Shown: piece after piece, positions 53,049 to 61,349 of the stretch | Layout of the letters: every line of letters starts with the position of its first letter | Position numbering within the stretch: position 1 is the first letter of the stretch | Assembly: GCA_038244815.1 (NCBI GenBank) | Contig: JBBRTB010000015.1 | Coordinates: 1-64,000 of the forward strand | Origin: DASVHS01 sp038244815 | GTDB taxonomy: Bacteria; Acidobacteriota; Thermoanaerobaculia; Gp7-AA8 | Reading direction: 5' to 3' | DNA: 64,000 nt | Translations under genes and position numbers: made by a program | Notes under the pieces: model-generated | The model's database searches: none | Seen by the model: only the letters and a program-made list of their open reading frames with translations | Told to the model about the DNA's origin: nothing

Positions 53049-54340
53049 GACGTGCAGACGAAGCGCACGCGCTCGCCGGGAGCGAGGTGGGCGAGCTTCC
53101 AGCGCTCCGCCCAGAGCACGGTCATCGGCTGCAGATAGCCGCCGGTGACCGGATGGTCCGGTCCCATGGCCACGATGCTGCCGTCCGGATGCAGTTGCAG
53201 CGTGCCGAACTGCATCCCGATCGACGGCAGATCGGCGGGCGGCCTGACGTCGATCTTCGTCAGCGGCCGCATGCGGATCCCGACGCGATCGATCGCCGTC
53301 GTCACTTCGCATTCGATTTCGGCGAGGCCGATGTCGTGAGGACCGCACATTGTCTGGATCAGGCCTCGGGCCTCGGGCCTCGGGCCTCGGATTTGCGCCT
53401 TGCCGATCGACAGGTAGCCGCGGAGACCGCGCGTGATCCGGCCGATGTGCGTTTCTTCCCTGACCTCGATCACTCGTACGCCGCCGAGGTCCGCCCAGGT
53501 GTATGTCCCCGGGCGTGTGATCCTCGGGCCCACCTGCGCGAACTCGAACTGCTCCTCTCCGCCGGCCGCGGCGGCGAGGTCGAGATCGAATGGGCCGCCG
53601 GCCGGGAGACCGCGCTCGAGGTTGCTCCAGTCGGGCGCGCGAACGCGCGTCATGAACGGCGCGTCGATCCCGGCCGGCGGTTCGCGCTGCGCCGCCGATC
53701 GAGGTGCCGGAACCATGAGCTCATCGACCGGCTCGATCGCGATCTCATCGCCGGGCACGAATCGATTCTCGAGGTCCTCGCCGGTGCGCCCGAGGACGTT
53801 CCAGCCCCCGGGTGAGTCGAGCGGATAGAAGCCGGCTACCGCGCCAGCGATGGCGAAGGAGCCGAGCGCCACCGGTCGTGACGTCGGGCGGCGCGGCATC
53901 GCCCACTCCGGCGGCCACCCGTCGAGGTAGGCGAAGCCGCCGCGAAAACCGAGGTAGCGGACGACGAGGCGAAGAGCGCGAATGCGGGCGAGAAATTCGT
54001 CACGCGTCATGTCTGTGCGCGCGAGGAAGTCGCGCAACTCCGGCGCGTACTCATCGCGGAGAGACACTCGGATTGTCCGGGTTGCCGGGTTGCCGGGTTG
54101 CCGGGGTTCTCCAATCGAACCGAGGACCGAGGCACCGAGGACCGAGGACGGTTCGGACGGTTCGGACGGTTCGCTGAACACGACGTAGAGCGACGAGTGC
54201 CCGACGATGCAGGCGAGCACTCCCTCCCGGGCGCGCACGCTTCTCGCGGCCGCGTGCAAATCCGCCGCGCTGATGTCGCGGTCGAGCTCGATGAGAAACG
54301 CGTGGTCGCCGGCAGGAGCGATGTTCACGTCGGATGTCAT
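53042..54340 (-). CDS. PxpB-PxpC fusion (5-oxoprolinase/biotin-dependent carboxyltransferase-like)
   Basis: This 432-residue protein joins a PxpB/KipI-like N-terminal domain (about 1-225) to a PxpC/KipA-like C-terminal domain (about 235-432). Both belong to the ATP-dependent 5-oxoprolinase group. The linker near 56-88 is encoded by three successive tandem repeats and reads SEPSEPSEPS, SVLGASVLG, GNPATR. A heptamer array adds GPRPEARG near residue 325. ATG 54340 has GGAG at good spacing. ATG 54358 shares CATG with the divergent RNB gene. PxpA was not found. Confidence 0.82.
   Translation of the reverse strand: MTSDVNIAPAGDHAFLIELDRDISAADLHAAARSVRAREGVLACIVGHSSLYVVFSEPSEPSEPSSVLGASVLGSIGEPRQPGNPATRTIRVSLRDEYAPELRDFLARTDMTRDEFLARIRALRLVVRYLGFRGGFAYLDGWPPEWAMPRRPTSRPVALGSFAIAGAVAGFYPLDSPGGWNVLGRTGEDLENRFVPGDEIAIEPVDELMVPAPRSAAQREPPAGIDAPFMTRVRAPDWSNLERGLPAGGPFDLDLAAAAGGEEQFEFAQVGPRITRPGTYTWADLGGVRVIEVREETHIGRITRGLRGYLSIGKAQIRGPRPEARGLIQTMCGPHDIGLAEIECEVTTAIDRVGIRMRPLTKIDVRPPADLPSIGMQFGTLQLHPDGSIVAMGPDHPVTGGYLQPMTVLWAERWKLAHLAPGERVRFVCTSQ
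53361..53388 (+). repeat. heptamer tandem repeat inside pxpBC
   Basis: AGGCCTC plus three GGGCCTC (28 bp) are followed by GG, giving a 30-base stretch identical to the argS array at 39674. It encodes a GPRPEARG insert on the minus strand. Confidence 0.93.
54079..54173 (+). repeat. three adjacent tandem repeats in the pxpBC linker
   Basis: GGGTTGCC x3 (54079-54102, period 8), ACCGAGG copies (54119-54147, period 7 with one C insertion) and ACGGTTCGG x3 (54148-54173, period 9, the third copy one base short). The array spans about 95 bases and encodes the Pro/Ser/Glu-rich linker of the fusion protein. Confidence 0.9.
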
Positions 54341-54356
54341 GCTAACGTCTCCGCGC

Positions 54357-55814
54357 ATGAATCAACACGCGGAACAACTGCTGGCCGAGATCGCGCGCCA
54401 GGCCATGATCGATCGCGGACTGCAGCCGGACTATCCCCCCGACGCCTTGCAGCAGCTCGAGACGATCAAAGCGCCGGCGAAGGAAGCCGGCCTGCGCGAT
54501 CTTCGCGATCTGGCGTGGTGCTCGATCGACAACGACGACTCGCGCGATATCGATCAGCTCTCATGGGCAGAGCAGAAGGACGGGGCGGCGCGCGTACTCG
54601 TCGCGGTTGCTGATGTCGACGCCGTCGTCAAAAAGGACACGCCGATCGACAAGCACGCTCGCACGAATACGACCTCGGTCTACACGGCCGCGCGGATCTT
54701 CGCCATGCTGCCGGAGAAGCTGTCAACCGATCTCACCTCGCTCAACCAGGACGAAGACCGCATCGCCATGATCATCGAGCTGATGGTGAGCGCGGATGGG
54801 GAGGTGCAGGACGGCGACGTTTATCGCGCCGTCGTGTGCAACAAGGCCAAGCTCGCCTACAACAGCGTGGCGGCGTGGCTGGACGGCAAGGGCGAGATGC
54901 CGCCGCTCATCGCCAGGATCAAAGGGCTCGAAGAGACGATCCGGCTGCAGGACAAGGTGGCCGACCAGATGCGCGGGCGCCGCCACGAGCTCGGCGCTCT
55001 CGATCTCGAGACCATCGAGACGAAGGCCATCTTCGCCGGCGGAAAGGTCGTGGACCTGCGCGAGGACGTCCGAAACAACGCTCGCATGCTCATTGAGGAC
55101 TTCATGATCGGCGCAAACGGCGTCACGGCGCGATTTCTCGAGAAGCATCACGCCTCCAGCCTCCGCCGCGTGGTCCGCTCGCCGGAACGCTGGGACCGCA
55201 TCGAGAAGATCGCCTCGGGCCTCGGCGACAAGCTTCCCCCGGGTCCCGATGCCGGTGCGCTGGAAGCGTTCCTGCTGCGGCGAAAGAAAGTCGACCCGCT
55301 GCGCTTCCCCGATCTCTCACTGGCTGTGGTGAAAGCGATGGGCGCGGGCGAATACGTGCTGGAGCGACCGGGCCAGGAGCCCATCGGCCACTTCGGACTG
55401 GCCGTGAAGGACTACGCGCATTCGACGGCGCCGAACCGCCGCTATCCGGACATGATCACGCATCGCCTGCTGAAGGCGGTGATGGCGAACGCGCAGGCAG
55501 CGTACTCCGATGCGGAGCTGGCGTCGCTGGCCGAGCACTGCACGGCGCAGGAGGACGCTGCGAACAAGGTCGAGCGCCACGTGCGCAAGTCGGCCGCGGC
55601 GTCCATGCTCGAGTCGCGCATCGGCGAGCGCTTCGACGCCATCGTCACCGGTGCGTCGGAGAAGGGCACCTGGGTGCGCATCTTCCACCCAGCGGTCGAA
55701 GGCAAGGTCGTGCACGGCGAGCAGGGTCTCGACATCGGTGAGCGCACGCGGGTGAAGCTCGTCGCTGTGAACGTGGAGAGAGGGTTCATCGACTTCGTGA
55801 AAACGGGACGTTAG
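54357..55814 (+). CDS. RNB-domain 3'-5' exoribonuclease (RNase II/R family)
   Basis: This 485-residue protein has the RNB core with SIDNDDSRDIDQ (catalytic acidic residues near 57-66), then AVADVDA and YPDMITHRLLKA, and a C-terminal S1-like domain (about 415-485). It would degrade RNA processively. ATG 54357 shares the palindrome CATG with the divergent pxpBC alternative start. No cold-shock N-terminal domains, so it is shorter than RNase R. Confidence 0.9.
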   Translation: MNQHAEQLLAEIARQAMIDRGLQPDYPPDALQQLETIKAPAKEAGLRDLRDLAWCSIDNDDSRDIDQLSWAEQKDGAARVLVAVADVDAVVKKDTPIDKHARTNTTSVYTAARIFAMLPEKLSTDLTSLNQDEDRIAMIIELMVSADGEVQDGDVYRAVVCNKAKLAYNSVAAWLDGKGEMPPLIARIKGLEETIRLQDKVADQMRGRRHELGALDLETIETKAIFAGGKVVDLREDVRNNARMLIEDFMIGANGVTARFLEKHHASSLRRVVRSPERWDRIEKIASGLGDKLPPGPDAGALEAFLLRRKKVDPLRFPDLSLAVVKAMGAGEYVLERPGQEPIGHFGLAVKDYAHSTAPNRRYPDMITHRLLKAVMANAQAAYSDAELASLAEHCTAQEDAANKVERHVRKSAAASMLESRIGERFDAIVTGASEKGTWVRIFHPAVEGKVVHGEQGLDIGERTRVKLVAVNVERGFIDFVKTGR

Positions 55815-55821
55815 CGCCGGA

Positions 55822-56682
55822 TCACGGAATCGACTTCCGATCGATGAGGATGTTGTCGATGAGACGCGTCCGGCCGATGCGCACGGCACCGGCGACGAGC
55901 AGATCGCGCTTGAAATCGGCCGGTCGCTCGAACGTGGCCGGGTCGACGAGGGCGAGGTAGTCGACAACGACGCCGCGCGTCTCGGCGGCCATAGCGTGCA
56001 TCAGCTTCTCGACCGAAGCCGCGTCTTCCACGCCGTGCCGGAGCGCCTCCTCGCCTGCGCGCAGGGCACGATGGAGAACCGGCGCAAGCCGGCGCTGCTC
56101 GTCGGTGAGGTAGCTGTTGCGCGACGACATGGCCAGGCTGTCCGCTTCCCGTACCGTCTCGCCGAACACGAGTCGCACCGGCAGGTCGAGATCGCGGACC
56201 ACGCGCTCGATGACCGCACACTGCTGCGCGTCCTTGCGGCCGAATACCGCCAGGTCGGGCTGCACGATGTTGAACAGCTTCACGACCACAAGGGCAACCC
56301 CATCGAAATGGCCCGGCCGCAGTCCACCCTCGAGCGGCTCCGCCACCGGTCCGGGCGACACGGCGGTGGTCGCGCCCGCTGGATACATGGCGTCGACGTC
56401 CGGCAGGAAGAGAAGGTCAACGCCCTCCCGCGCCAGGAGATCGCGGTCACGTTCCTCGCTCCGCGGATAGCGCGCGAAGTCCTCGCTCGGTCCGAACTGT
56501 TTCGGATTGACGAAGATCGAGACGACCAGAAACGTCGCGCCGCTCTCGCGTGCGACGCGAAGCAACGACAGATGCCCTTCGTGGAGAAAACCCATCGTCG
56601 GAACGAAGCCGACGGTCGCGCCACTCCCGCGGGCGCGTGAGACAGCTTTGCGAACCTGATCGATCGTGCGGACCGTCTTCAT
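55822..56682 (-). CDS. panC: pantothenate synthetase
   Basis: This 286-residue enzyme joins pantoate and beta-alanine through an adenylate. PTMGFLHEGHLSL (HxGH), FGRKDAQQ and MSSRNSYL are hallmarks. It ends 7 bases from the RNB gene. The panB gene lies upstream across a REP cluster, so panBC is interrupted by repeats but probably still an operon. Confidence 0.96.
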   Translation of the reverse strand: MKTVRTIDQVRKAVSRARGSGATVGFVPTMGFLHEGHLSLLRVARESGATFLVVSIFVNPKQFGPSEDFARYPRSEERDRDLLAREGVDLLFLPDVDAMYPAGATTAVSPGPVAEPLEGGLRPGHFDGVALVVVKLFNIVQPDLAVFGRKDAQQCAVIERVVRDLDLPVRLVFGETVREADSLAMSSRNSYLTDEQRRLAPVLHRALRAGEEALRHGVEDAASVEKLMHAMAAETRGVVVDYLALVDPATFERPADFKRDLLVAGAVRIGRTRLIDNILIDRKSIP

Positions 56683-56703
56683 CGCCGCAGGATACTTCGA
56701 GCC

Positions 56704-56838
56704 GTCATTCCGAGCCGCGAAGACGGCGAGGAATCTGGGCGGGGGACCGGAACCTCCACCCAGATTCCTCGCGCTCTTCGGCGCTCGGAATGACTCGTTT
56801 CTGCCCCTGTCATTCCGAGCGTCAGCGAGGAATCCGGG
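56704..56838 (-). repeat. REP/BIME-like cluster, three copies
   Basis: A forward copy (56704-56738), an inverted copy (56761-56794) and another forward copy (56810-56838) of the TCATTCCGAGC...GCGAGGAATC family lie between panB and panC. The forward/inverted pair can form a stem. Confidence 0.92.
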
Positions 56839-56851
56839 AGGGCGCCGAATC

Positions 56852-57727
56852 TCACTTCATCGGCACGACCACTCCGCCGCTTCCGTACAAGCGATCCAGC
56901 TCCTCACGCGTTCCAGAGTGAAAGGACTCCGTCTTCTCGTCGGGAAACGTCCCCGCGCGCACGTCGGTCAGGAAGTTCGTCAGCGCCGTCTTCATGTCAT
57001 CGGCAAGATGCGCGTATTTGCGTACGAACTTCGGCGTGTGTCCGTCGTAGAGACCGAGGACGTCGTGGAAGACGAGGACCTGGCCGTCGCAGTGAGGTCC
57101 GGCACCGATACCGATCGTGGGAATGGAGATGTGCTCGGTGATGAACGCGGCCAGTTCGGTCGGCACGCCTTCGAGCACAAGCGAGAAACAACCGGCCTGT
57201 TCGAGAGCGCGCGCCTCGTCGATCAGACGCCGCGCTTCGTCCACGCCCTTGCCCTGCACCTTGAATCCACCCATGGCGTTGACCGACTGCGGGGTCAGAC
57301 CGATATGACCCATCACCGGGATCTCGGCGTCCATCAGCGCTTCGACGACCCGGATGCGGCTGGGCTTTCCTCCTTCGATCTTCACCGCATGCGCCCCGGC
57401 CTGGATGAAGCGCCCGGCGTTGCGCACGGATTCTTCGACCGACAGGTGATACGAGAGATAAGGCATGTCGCCGACGACGAGCGCATGGGAGGCGCCGCGC
57501 ACCGCCGCACGGGTGTGATGGATCATGTCGTCGACGGTCACGCTCAGCGTGTCGGGGTATCCGAGGACGACCATGGCCAGGGAATCGCCGACGAGAATGA
57601 TGTCGGCCCCGGCGGCGTCGGCGACGCGCGCACTCGGATAGTCGTAAGCCGTGAGCATGCCGATCCGCTGCGAGGCTTTCATCGCGCGTATCTGCGGAAC
57701 GGTGATGCGTTTGACTGGCTCGGCCAT
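56852..57727 (-). CDS. panB: 3-methyl-2-oxobutanoate hydroxymethyltransferase
   Basis: This 291-residue TIM-barrel enzyme makes ketopantoate. GMLTAYDYPSARVAD, VGDSLAMVVLG, HHTRAAVRG and GHIGLTPQ are present. ATG 57727 has AGAGGAG 5-10 bases upstream, and just before that a predicted three-way-junction RNA. The gene follows a deoxynucleoside kinase by about 106 bases. Confidence 0.96.
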   Translation of the reverse strand: MAEPVKRITVPQIRAMKASQRIGMLTAYDYPSARVADAAGADIILVGDSLAMVVLGYPDTLSVTVDDMIHHTRAAVRGASHALVVGDMPYLSYHLSVEESVRNAGRFIQAGAHAVKIEGGKPSRIRVVEALMDAEIPVMGHIGLTPQSVNAMGGFKVQGKGVDEARRLIDEARALEQAGCFSLVLEGVPTELAAFITEHISIPTIGIGAGPHCDGQVLVFHDVLGLYDGHTPKFVRKYAHLADDMKTALTNFLTDVRAGTFPDEKTESFHSGTREELDRLYGSGGVVVPMK

Positions 57728-57741
57728 GTTCTCCTCTCTCA

Positions 57742-57820
57742 GGACGGAGAGGAGCACGTCGATCCGGCACTGGTGCCGGACAGGGCCGGCCGCGAAGCTG
57801 GCCCTGGCGTTTCTCCGTCC
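57742..57820 (-). ncRNA. candidate structured leader of panB (three-way junction)
   Basis: On the minus strand the outer arm GGACGGAGA (57820-57812) pairs perfectly with TCTCCGTCC (57750-57742). Between them are two hairpins: CAGGGCC/GGCCCTG (57806-57781) and CCGGCA-CCAG-TGCCGG (57779-57764). The closing helix ends only 4 bases before the GAGAGGAG site of panB. It could control ribosome access, or be a cleavage/terminator element. It differs from the two-bulge stem of the known pan motif. Confidence 0.5.
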
Positions 57821-57833
57821 CGGTCCGTTCTAC

Positions 57834-58478
57834 TCAGGATCCAAGCGGTACGTAGTACTGCGTTCCCTTTTGAGCGTTTCGAATCTGCTCCACGAGCTGA
57901 TCGAAATGCTCGGGCTTGTTCACGAAGTCGATGTCGTTCGTATTCACCACAAGCAACGGCGTCTCGTCGTACCGGTAAAAGTAGTGTGAGTACGCCTCGC
58001 TGAGCTCTTGCAAATACGATGACGAAATCGACTTCTCGTAAGCGCGCCCGCGCTTCTTGATGCGCCTGAGTAGTGTATCAAGATTGCCCTGCAGGTAAAT
58101 CACGAGCTCCGGATGCGGCACCGTTTCGACGAGCAAGTCATAGAGCCGGTTATAGATGAGCAGCTCGGAGTCGTCGAGCGTGAGGTAGGCGAAGATCTTG
58201 TCCTTCGGAAACGTATAGTCGGCGATGATGAGCTCGGTGAAGAGGTCCCTCTGGGCCACGCCGCGCTGCTGGTCGTAGCGGGAGAGCAAAAAGAAGAGCT
58301 GCGTGCGAAAGGCCGCACCGCGCCGGTCCTTGTAGAAGTCATCGAGAAACGGATTCTCCGCATCCTCGAGAACTCTCGTTCCCTTGAACCGCCTCGCCAG
58401 CATCGTCACGAGCGAGGTCTTGCCGACACCGATCGGACCTTCGACGGCGATGTATCGGAAGGGCAGGGGCTCGGACAT
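57834..58478 (-). CDS. deoxynucleoside kinase family protein
   Basis: This 214-residue P-loop kinase has GPIGVGKTSLV (about 14-24), FLLSRYDQQ and YTFPKDKIFAY with the acidic ERS/DRY-like region, as in deoxyadenosine/deoxyguanosine kinases. Start ATG 58478 is taken over upstream codons. It is cotranscribed with panB, a pairing seen in several phyla and hard to explain by pathway. Confidence 0.82.
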   Translation of the reverse strand: MSEPLPFRYIAVEGPIGVGKTSLVTMLARRFKGTRVLEDAENPFLDDFYKDRRGAAFRTQLFFLLSRYDQQRGVAQRDLFTELIIADYTFPKDKIFAYLTLDDSELLIYNRLYDLLVETVPHPELVIYLQGNLDTLLRRIKKRGRAYEKSISSSYLQELSEAYSHYFYRYDETPLLVVNTNDIDFVNKPEHFDQLVEQIRNAQKGTQYYVPLGS

Positions 58479-58838
58479 CGGCCGCAAGGATAAAGGAAAG
58501 TGCGCGCTTCGCAGCGCTTTCGCGACCTCCAGCCTCAACGCCTCGGATGCCGGTCTGGCGGCTTTGCCGTGACCGGCATCACAACATAGGTAAGGTTTAG
58601 CGTACTTCCATAATTGCTACTTCACGGCTGAGCTCGTTTTCCGTATCGTCGAGTGCACAACCAATCGTTGCTGATCGTTCACATCACTTCGGTCTCCGCG
58701 ATGCCCACGTGGCCCGTGCACCTCCAGCCGGCACGCGGATCACCGATCGACTCCAGCCCCAAAAGGGCAGCGGCCGCGTCGACCGTTGCTGGTCTTTCCT
58801 CTCCCTCTCTCTCTACAACGCCCCTTGCAGGAGGACAC
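58479..58838. other. 360-bp divergent intergenic region
   Basis: No credible frame is found between the kinase gene and the DUF1111 gene. It contains the palindrome GATGCCGGTC-(15)-GACCGGCATC (58546-58580), a CATAAT hexamer at 58609 without a good -35 box, and a CT-rich run near 58797-58820. It most likely holds the divergent promoters and perhaps an operator. Confidence 0.5.
58546..58580. promoter_or_regulatory. 10-bp perfect inverted repeat
   Basis: GATGCCGGTC and GACCGGCATC flank 15 bases, and inner GGC/GCC bases could extend the stem. There is no T run. It sits between divergent genes, so an operator is as likely as a structural RNA. Confidence 0.4.
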
Positions 58839-60227
58839 ATGACTCGACGGATAACCAGTCTCTTTGTGTTGTTGTTGTCCCTGGTCGTTTCACAGGCCAT
58901 GGCGCAGACCGATCCCGGTGTGCGCGGAGGAGCGGCGGCGGCCGGTGGACCGCTCTCGTCGGTTGCCGCAAACAATCCCGTCACGATTCTCAACTTCTTC
59001 AATGACGCGGTCGATCGATTCAAGGAGGTCGATTCCGTGTTGGGCACCCTGGCCGGCGAGGAAGGCGTGGGGCTTGGACCGCGCTACAACTCACGAAGCT
59101 GCTCGTCCTGCCACGCCCAGCCGGCGGTGGGCGGCAGCTCGCCCGCGACGAACCCGCAGGTGGCTGACGCCACCAGCCACGGAGCGAGGAACACGATCCC
59201 CTCGTTCATCACCAGTACCGGACCGGTGCGGGAAGCGCGGTTCATCTTCTTCTTCTCCGGGAACACGCCCGATCCGAGCCGGCCGAACGGCGGTGTGGAG
59301 GATCTCTACACGATCGTCGGCCGCGTCGATGCTCCGAATTGTGCCAGCACGAACGATCTCCCCCAGCCCGGGTTCTCGACCGCGGTGGCCACCAACAACA
59401 TCATCTTCCGCATCCCCACGCCGGTGTTCGGCGCCGGGCTGATCGAGAACATCTCCGACGAATCGCTTCTCGCCAACGCCACCGCGAATGCGCACAACAA
59501 CTTCGGCATCGGCGGAACGTTCAACCACAACGGAAACGACGGCACGATCAGCCGCTTCGGCTGGAAAGCGCAGAACAAGTCGCTGGAAATCTTCGCCGGT
59601 GAGGCCTACAACGTGGAGCAAGGTGTGTCAAACGAGCTCTTCACGCAGGAACGTCCTCTGCCCGGCGAAGACATGACTGACGGCATGCCAGCGGGATGCC
59701 GGAATCCAACACCCGAGGATCACACCAACTTCAACACCACGGCCATCGGGACTTCGAGCGACACGGTGGCATTCGCGATGTTCATGCGTCTGCTCGCTCC
59801 GCCGGTGCCTTCCACGACGGTGCCCGGCGGTTCGTCCTCGATCAACAACGGCCGGAACGTGTTCAACGCCATCGGCTGCGCCACGTGTCACACCACCTCG
59901 CTCCGCACGTTCAACTCGCCGTTGACCTCAAGCCTCAGCGGCGCGACGGCGAACCTGTTCAGCGACATGGAGATCCATCACATGGGCTCGGGCCTGGCCG
60001 ACAACGTCTCACAGGGTGGGGCCGGCGGCGACCAGTTCCGCACTTCTCCGCTCTGGGGCGTCGGCCAACGGATCTTCTTCCTCCACGATGGACGGACCAG
60101 GAACCTGCTGACGGCCATCGGCGCGCACCAGAGCAGTGGATCGGAAGCCAATTTCGTGATCAGCAACTTCAACAGTCTGAGCTACTCTCAAAAGCAGGAC
60201 GTCCTGAATTTCCTGCGATCGCTATGA
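58839..60227 (+). CDS. exported di-heme DUF1111 oxidoreductase-like protein
   Basis: This 462-residue periplasmic protein has a signal peptide ending AMAQ near residue 24. It has two CxxCH heme sites (CSSCH near 88 and CATCH near 350), and PLWGVGQRIFFLHDGRTRNLLTAI near the C-terminus, a DUF1111 hallmark. The family resembles cytochrome c peroxidase MauG-like di-heme proteins. ATG 58839 has an AGGAGG site. Long upstream frame rejected because the signal peptide starts here. Confidence 0.85.
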   Translation: MTRRITSLFVLLLSLVVSQAMAQTDPGVRGGAAAAGGPLSSVAANNPVTILNFFNDAVDRFKEVDSVLGTLAGEEGVGLGPRYNSRSCSSCHAQPAVGGSSPATNPQVADATSHGARNTIPSFITSTGPVREARFIFFFSGNTPDPSRPNGGVEDLYTIVGRVDAPNCASTNDLPQPGFSTAVATNNIIFRIPTPVFGAGLIENISDESLLANATANAHNNFGIGGTFNHNGNDGTISRFGWKAQNKSLEIFAGEAYNVEQGVSNELFTQERPLPGEDMTDGMPAGCRNPTPEDHTNFNTTAIGTSSDTVAFAMFMRLLAPPVPSTTVPGGSSSINNGRNVFNAIGCATCHTTSLRTFNSPLTSSLSGATANLFSDMEIHHMGSGLADNVSQGGAGGDQFRTSPLWGVGQRIFFLHDGRTRNLLTAIGAHQSSGSEANFVISNFNSLSYSQKQDVLNFLRSL

Positions 60228-60252
60228 CGTGAACGGGCGCATGAGTCTCGAT

Positions 60253-60278
60253 GGGGTCGCCGGCCGGCCGGCGGCCCC
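60253..60278 (+). promoter_or_regulatory. 11-bp GC-rich hairpin between two genes
   Basis: GGGGTCGCCGG and CCGGCGGCCCC pair with one G-U and a CCGG loop. The hairpin sits 26 bases after the DUF1111 stop and 6 bases before AAAGGAG of the next gene. No T tract, so it may stabilise the upstream mRNA or attenuate translation rather than terminate. Confidence 0.55.
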
Positions 60279-60295
60279 GTCACAAAGGAGATCCC

Positions 60296-61300
60296 ATGAT
60301 TCGACGAATCCTGTTTCACGGTCTGCTGGCTATGGCACTGCTGCTGACGGGCATCGCCACGGCATCGGGGCAAGGCGACTTCGCGACGACCGACACGAAC
60401 GGGCCGCCTCCCACGCCGCTGCCGACCGGCCTGATCCTCATCCCGGGGGCGGTGGCGCGCTCGAGCGACTCGCGAACGCCGCTGCCTGAGACCGGCCGCA
60501 TCGTCAGGAGCGTGTACCGCAACGCCTACTTCGGCCTCTCCTACACTCTTCCCGAGGAGTGGATCCAGGAGTTCTCAGGACCGCCGCCGTCGGATACGGG
60601 ACAGTACGTGCTGGCCGAGATCTCACCGTCGAAGTCGTTCAAAGGCCCCAGCCGGGGCTCGATTCTCATCACCGCCCAGGACCTCTTCTTCTCGCTCGGC
60701 CCTGGACAGACCGCCGCCGAAATCATCCAGGACTCGGCCGAACACCTGCCCTCGTTTTACAAACTCGAATCAGGGCCCGCCGACCTCGACATTGCGAACC
60801 ATCGAGTGACGCGGTACGACTACGCATCCCCGGCGGCCGGACTGCATTGGCGTGTTCTGGCCACCGAGGTGCGCTGCCACTCCGTGCAGTTCGTGCTGAC
60901 GAGTGCCGATCCGGGACTTCTGGACGCCATGGTCGAGGGAGTGAAGCACTCCGAGTTTCTGGCCGAGCCCACGCCTGGTCGTGGCGGCGGCGAAGTGCCG
61001 GTCTGCATTCCCCACTATGCCGTTCCGGCCAACATCGAATACAAGGTCGAACCGGTGATGACCACGCGCAAGGCGGACTCGATGCCGGTGCGCATCATCA
61101 TCGGCAAGTCCGGCAAGGTGGAGCACGTGCATGTGATCAGCGCATTCGCCGAGCAGGCCACGATCATCACCGACGCGCTGCTGCAGTGGCGCTTCAAGCC
61201 TTACCTCGTGAATGGAGAGCCCGTGGCCGTCGAGACCGGTCTCGTGTTCGGGTTCGACCGCAAGCGGGCAGCCGCAAAAAAATCAGCCCATCTCGATTAG
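60296..61300 (+). CDS. exported protein with TonB-like C-terminal domain
   Basis: This 334-residue protein has a signal peptide (about 1-27) and a middle region with ARSSDSRTPLPETGRIVRS and PEEWIQEFSG. Its C-terminal 90 residues resemble a TonB C-terminal fold: VRIIIGKSGKVEHVHVIS and ALLQWRFKPYLVNGEPV. It may contact an outer-membrane receptor, but lacks an N-terminal TM anchor of TonB. ATG 60296 has AAAGGAG upstream. Confidence 0.75.
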   Translation: MIRRILFHGLLAMALLLTGIATASGQGDFATTDTNGPPPTPLPTGLILIPGAVARSSDSRTPLPETGRIVRSVYRNAYFGLSYTLPEEWIQEFSGPPPSDTGQYVLAEISPSKSFKGPSRGSILITAQDLFFSLGPGQTAAEIIQDSAEHLPSFYKLESGPADLDIANHRVTRYDYASPAAGLHWRVLATEVRCHSVQFVLTSADPGLLDAMVEGVKHSEFLAEPTPGRGGGEVPVCIPHYAVPANIEYKVEPVMTTRKADSMPVRIIIGKSGKVEHVHVISAFAEQATIITDALLQWRFKPYLVNGEPVAVETGLVFGFDRKRAAAKKSAHLD

Positions 61301-61349
61301 AAGCAGAGCGCGTTCAGGGCCGCGAAGCCGTGTGATACAACTCGCGGCC

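Noticed and set aside
58590..58838. Cyclic-di-GMP or other known riboswitch ahead of the DUF1111 gene
   Set aside because: No conserved riboswitch core was recognised, only CT-rich sequence and scattered short hairpins.
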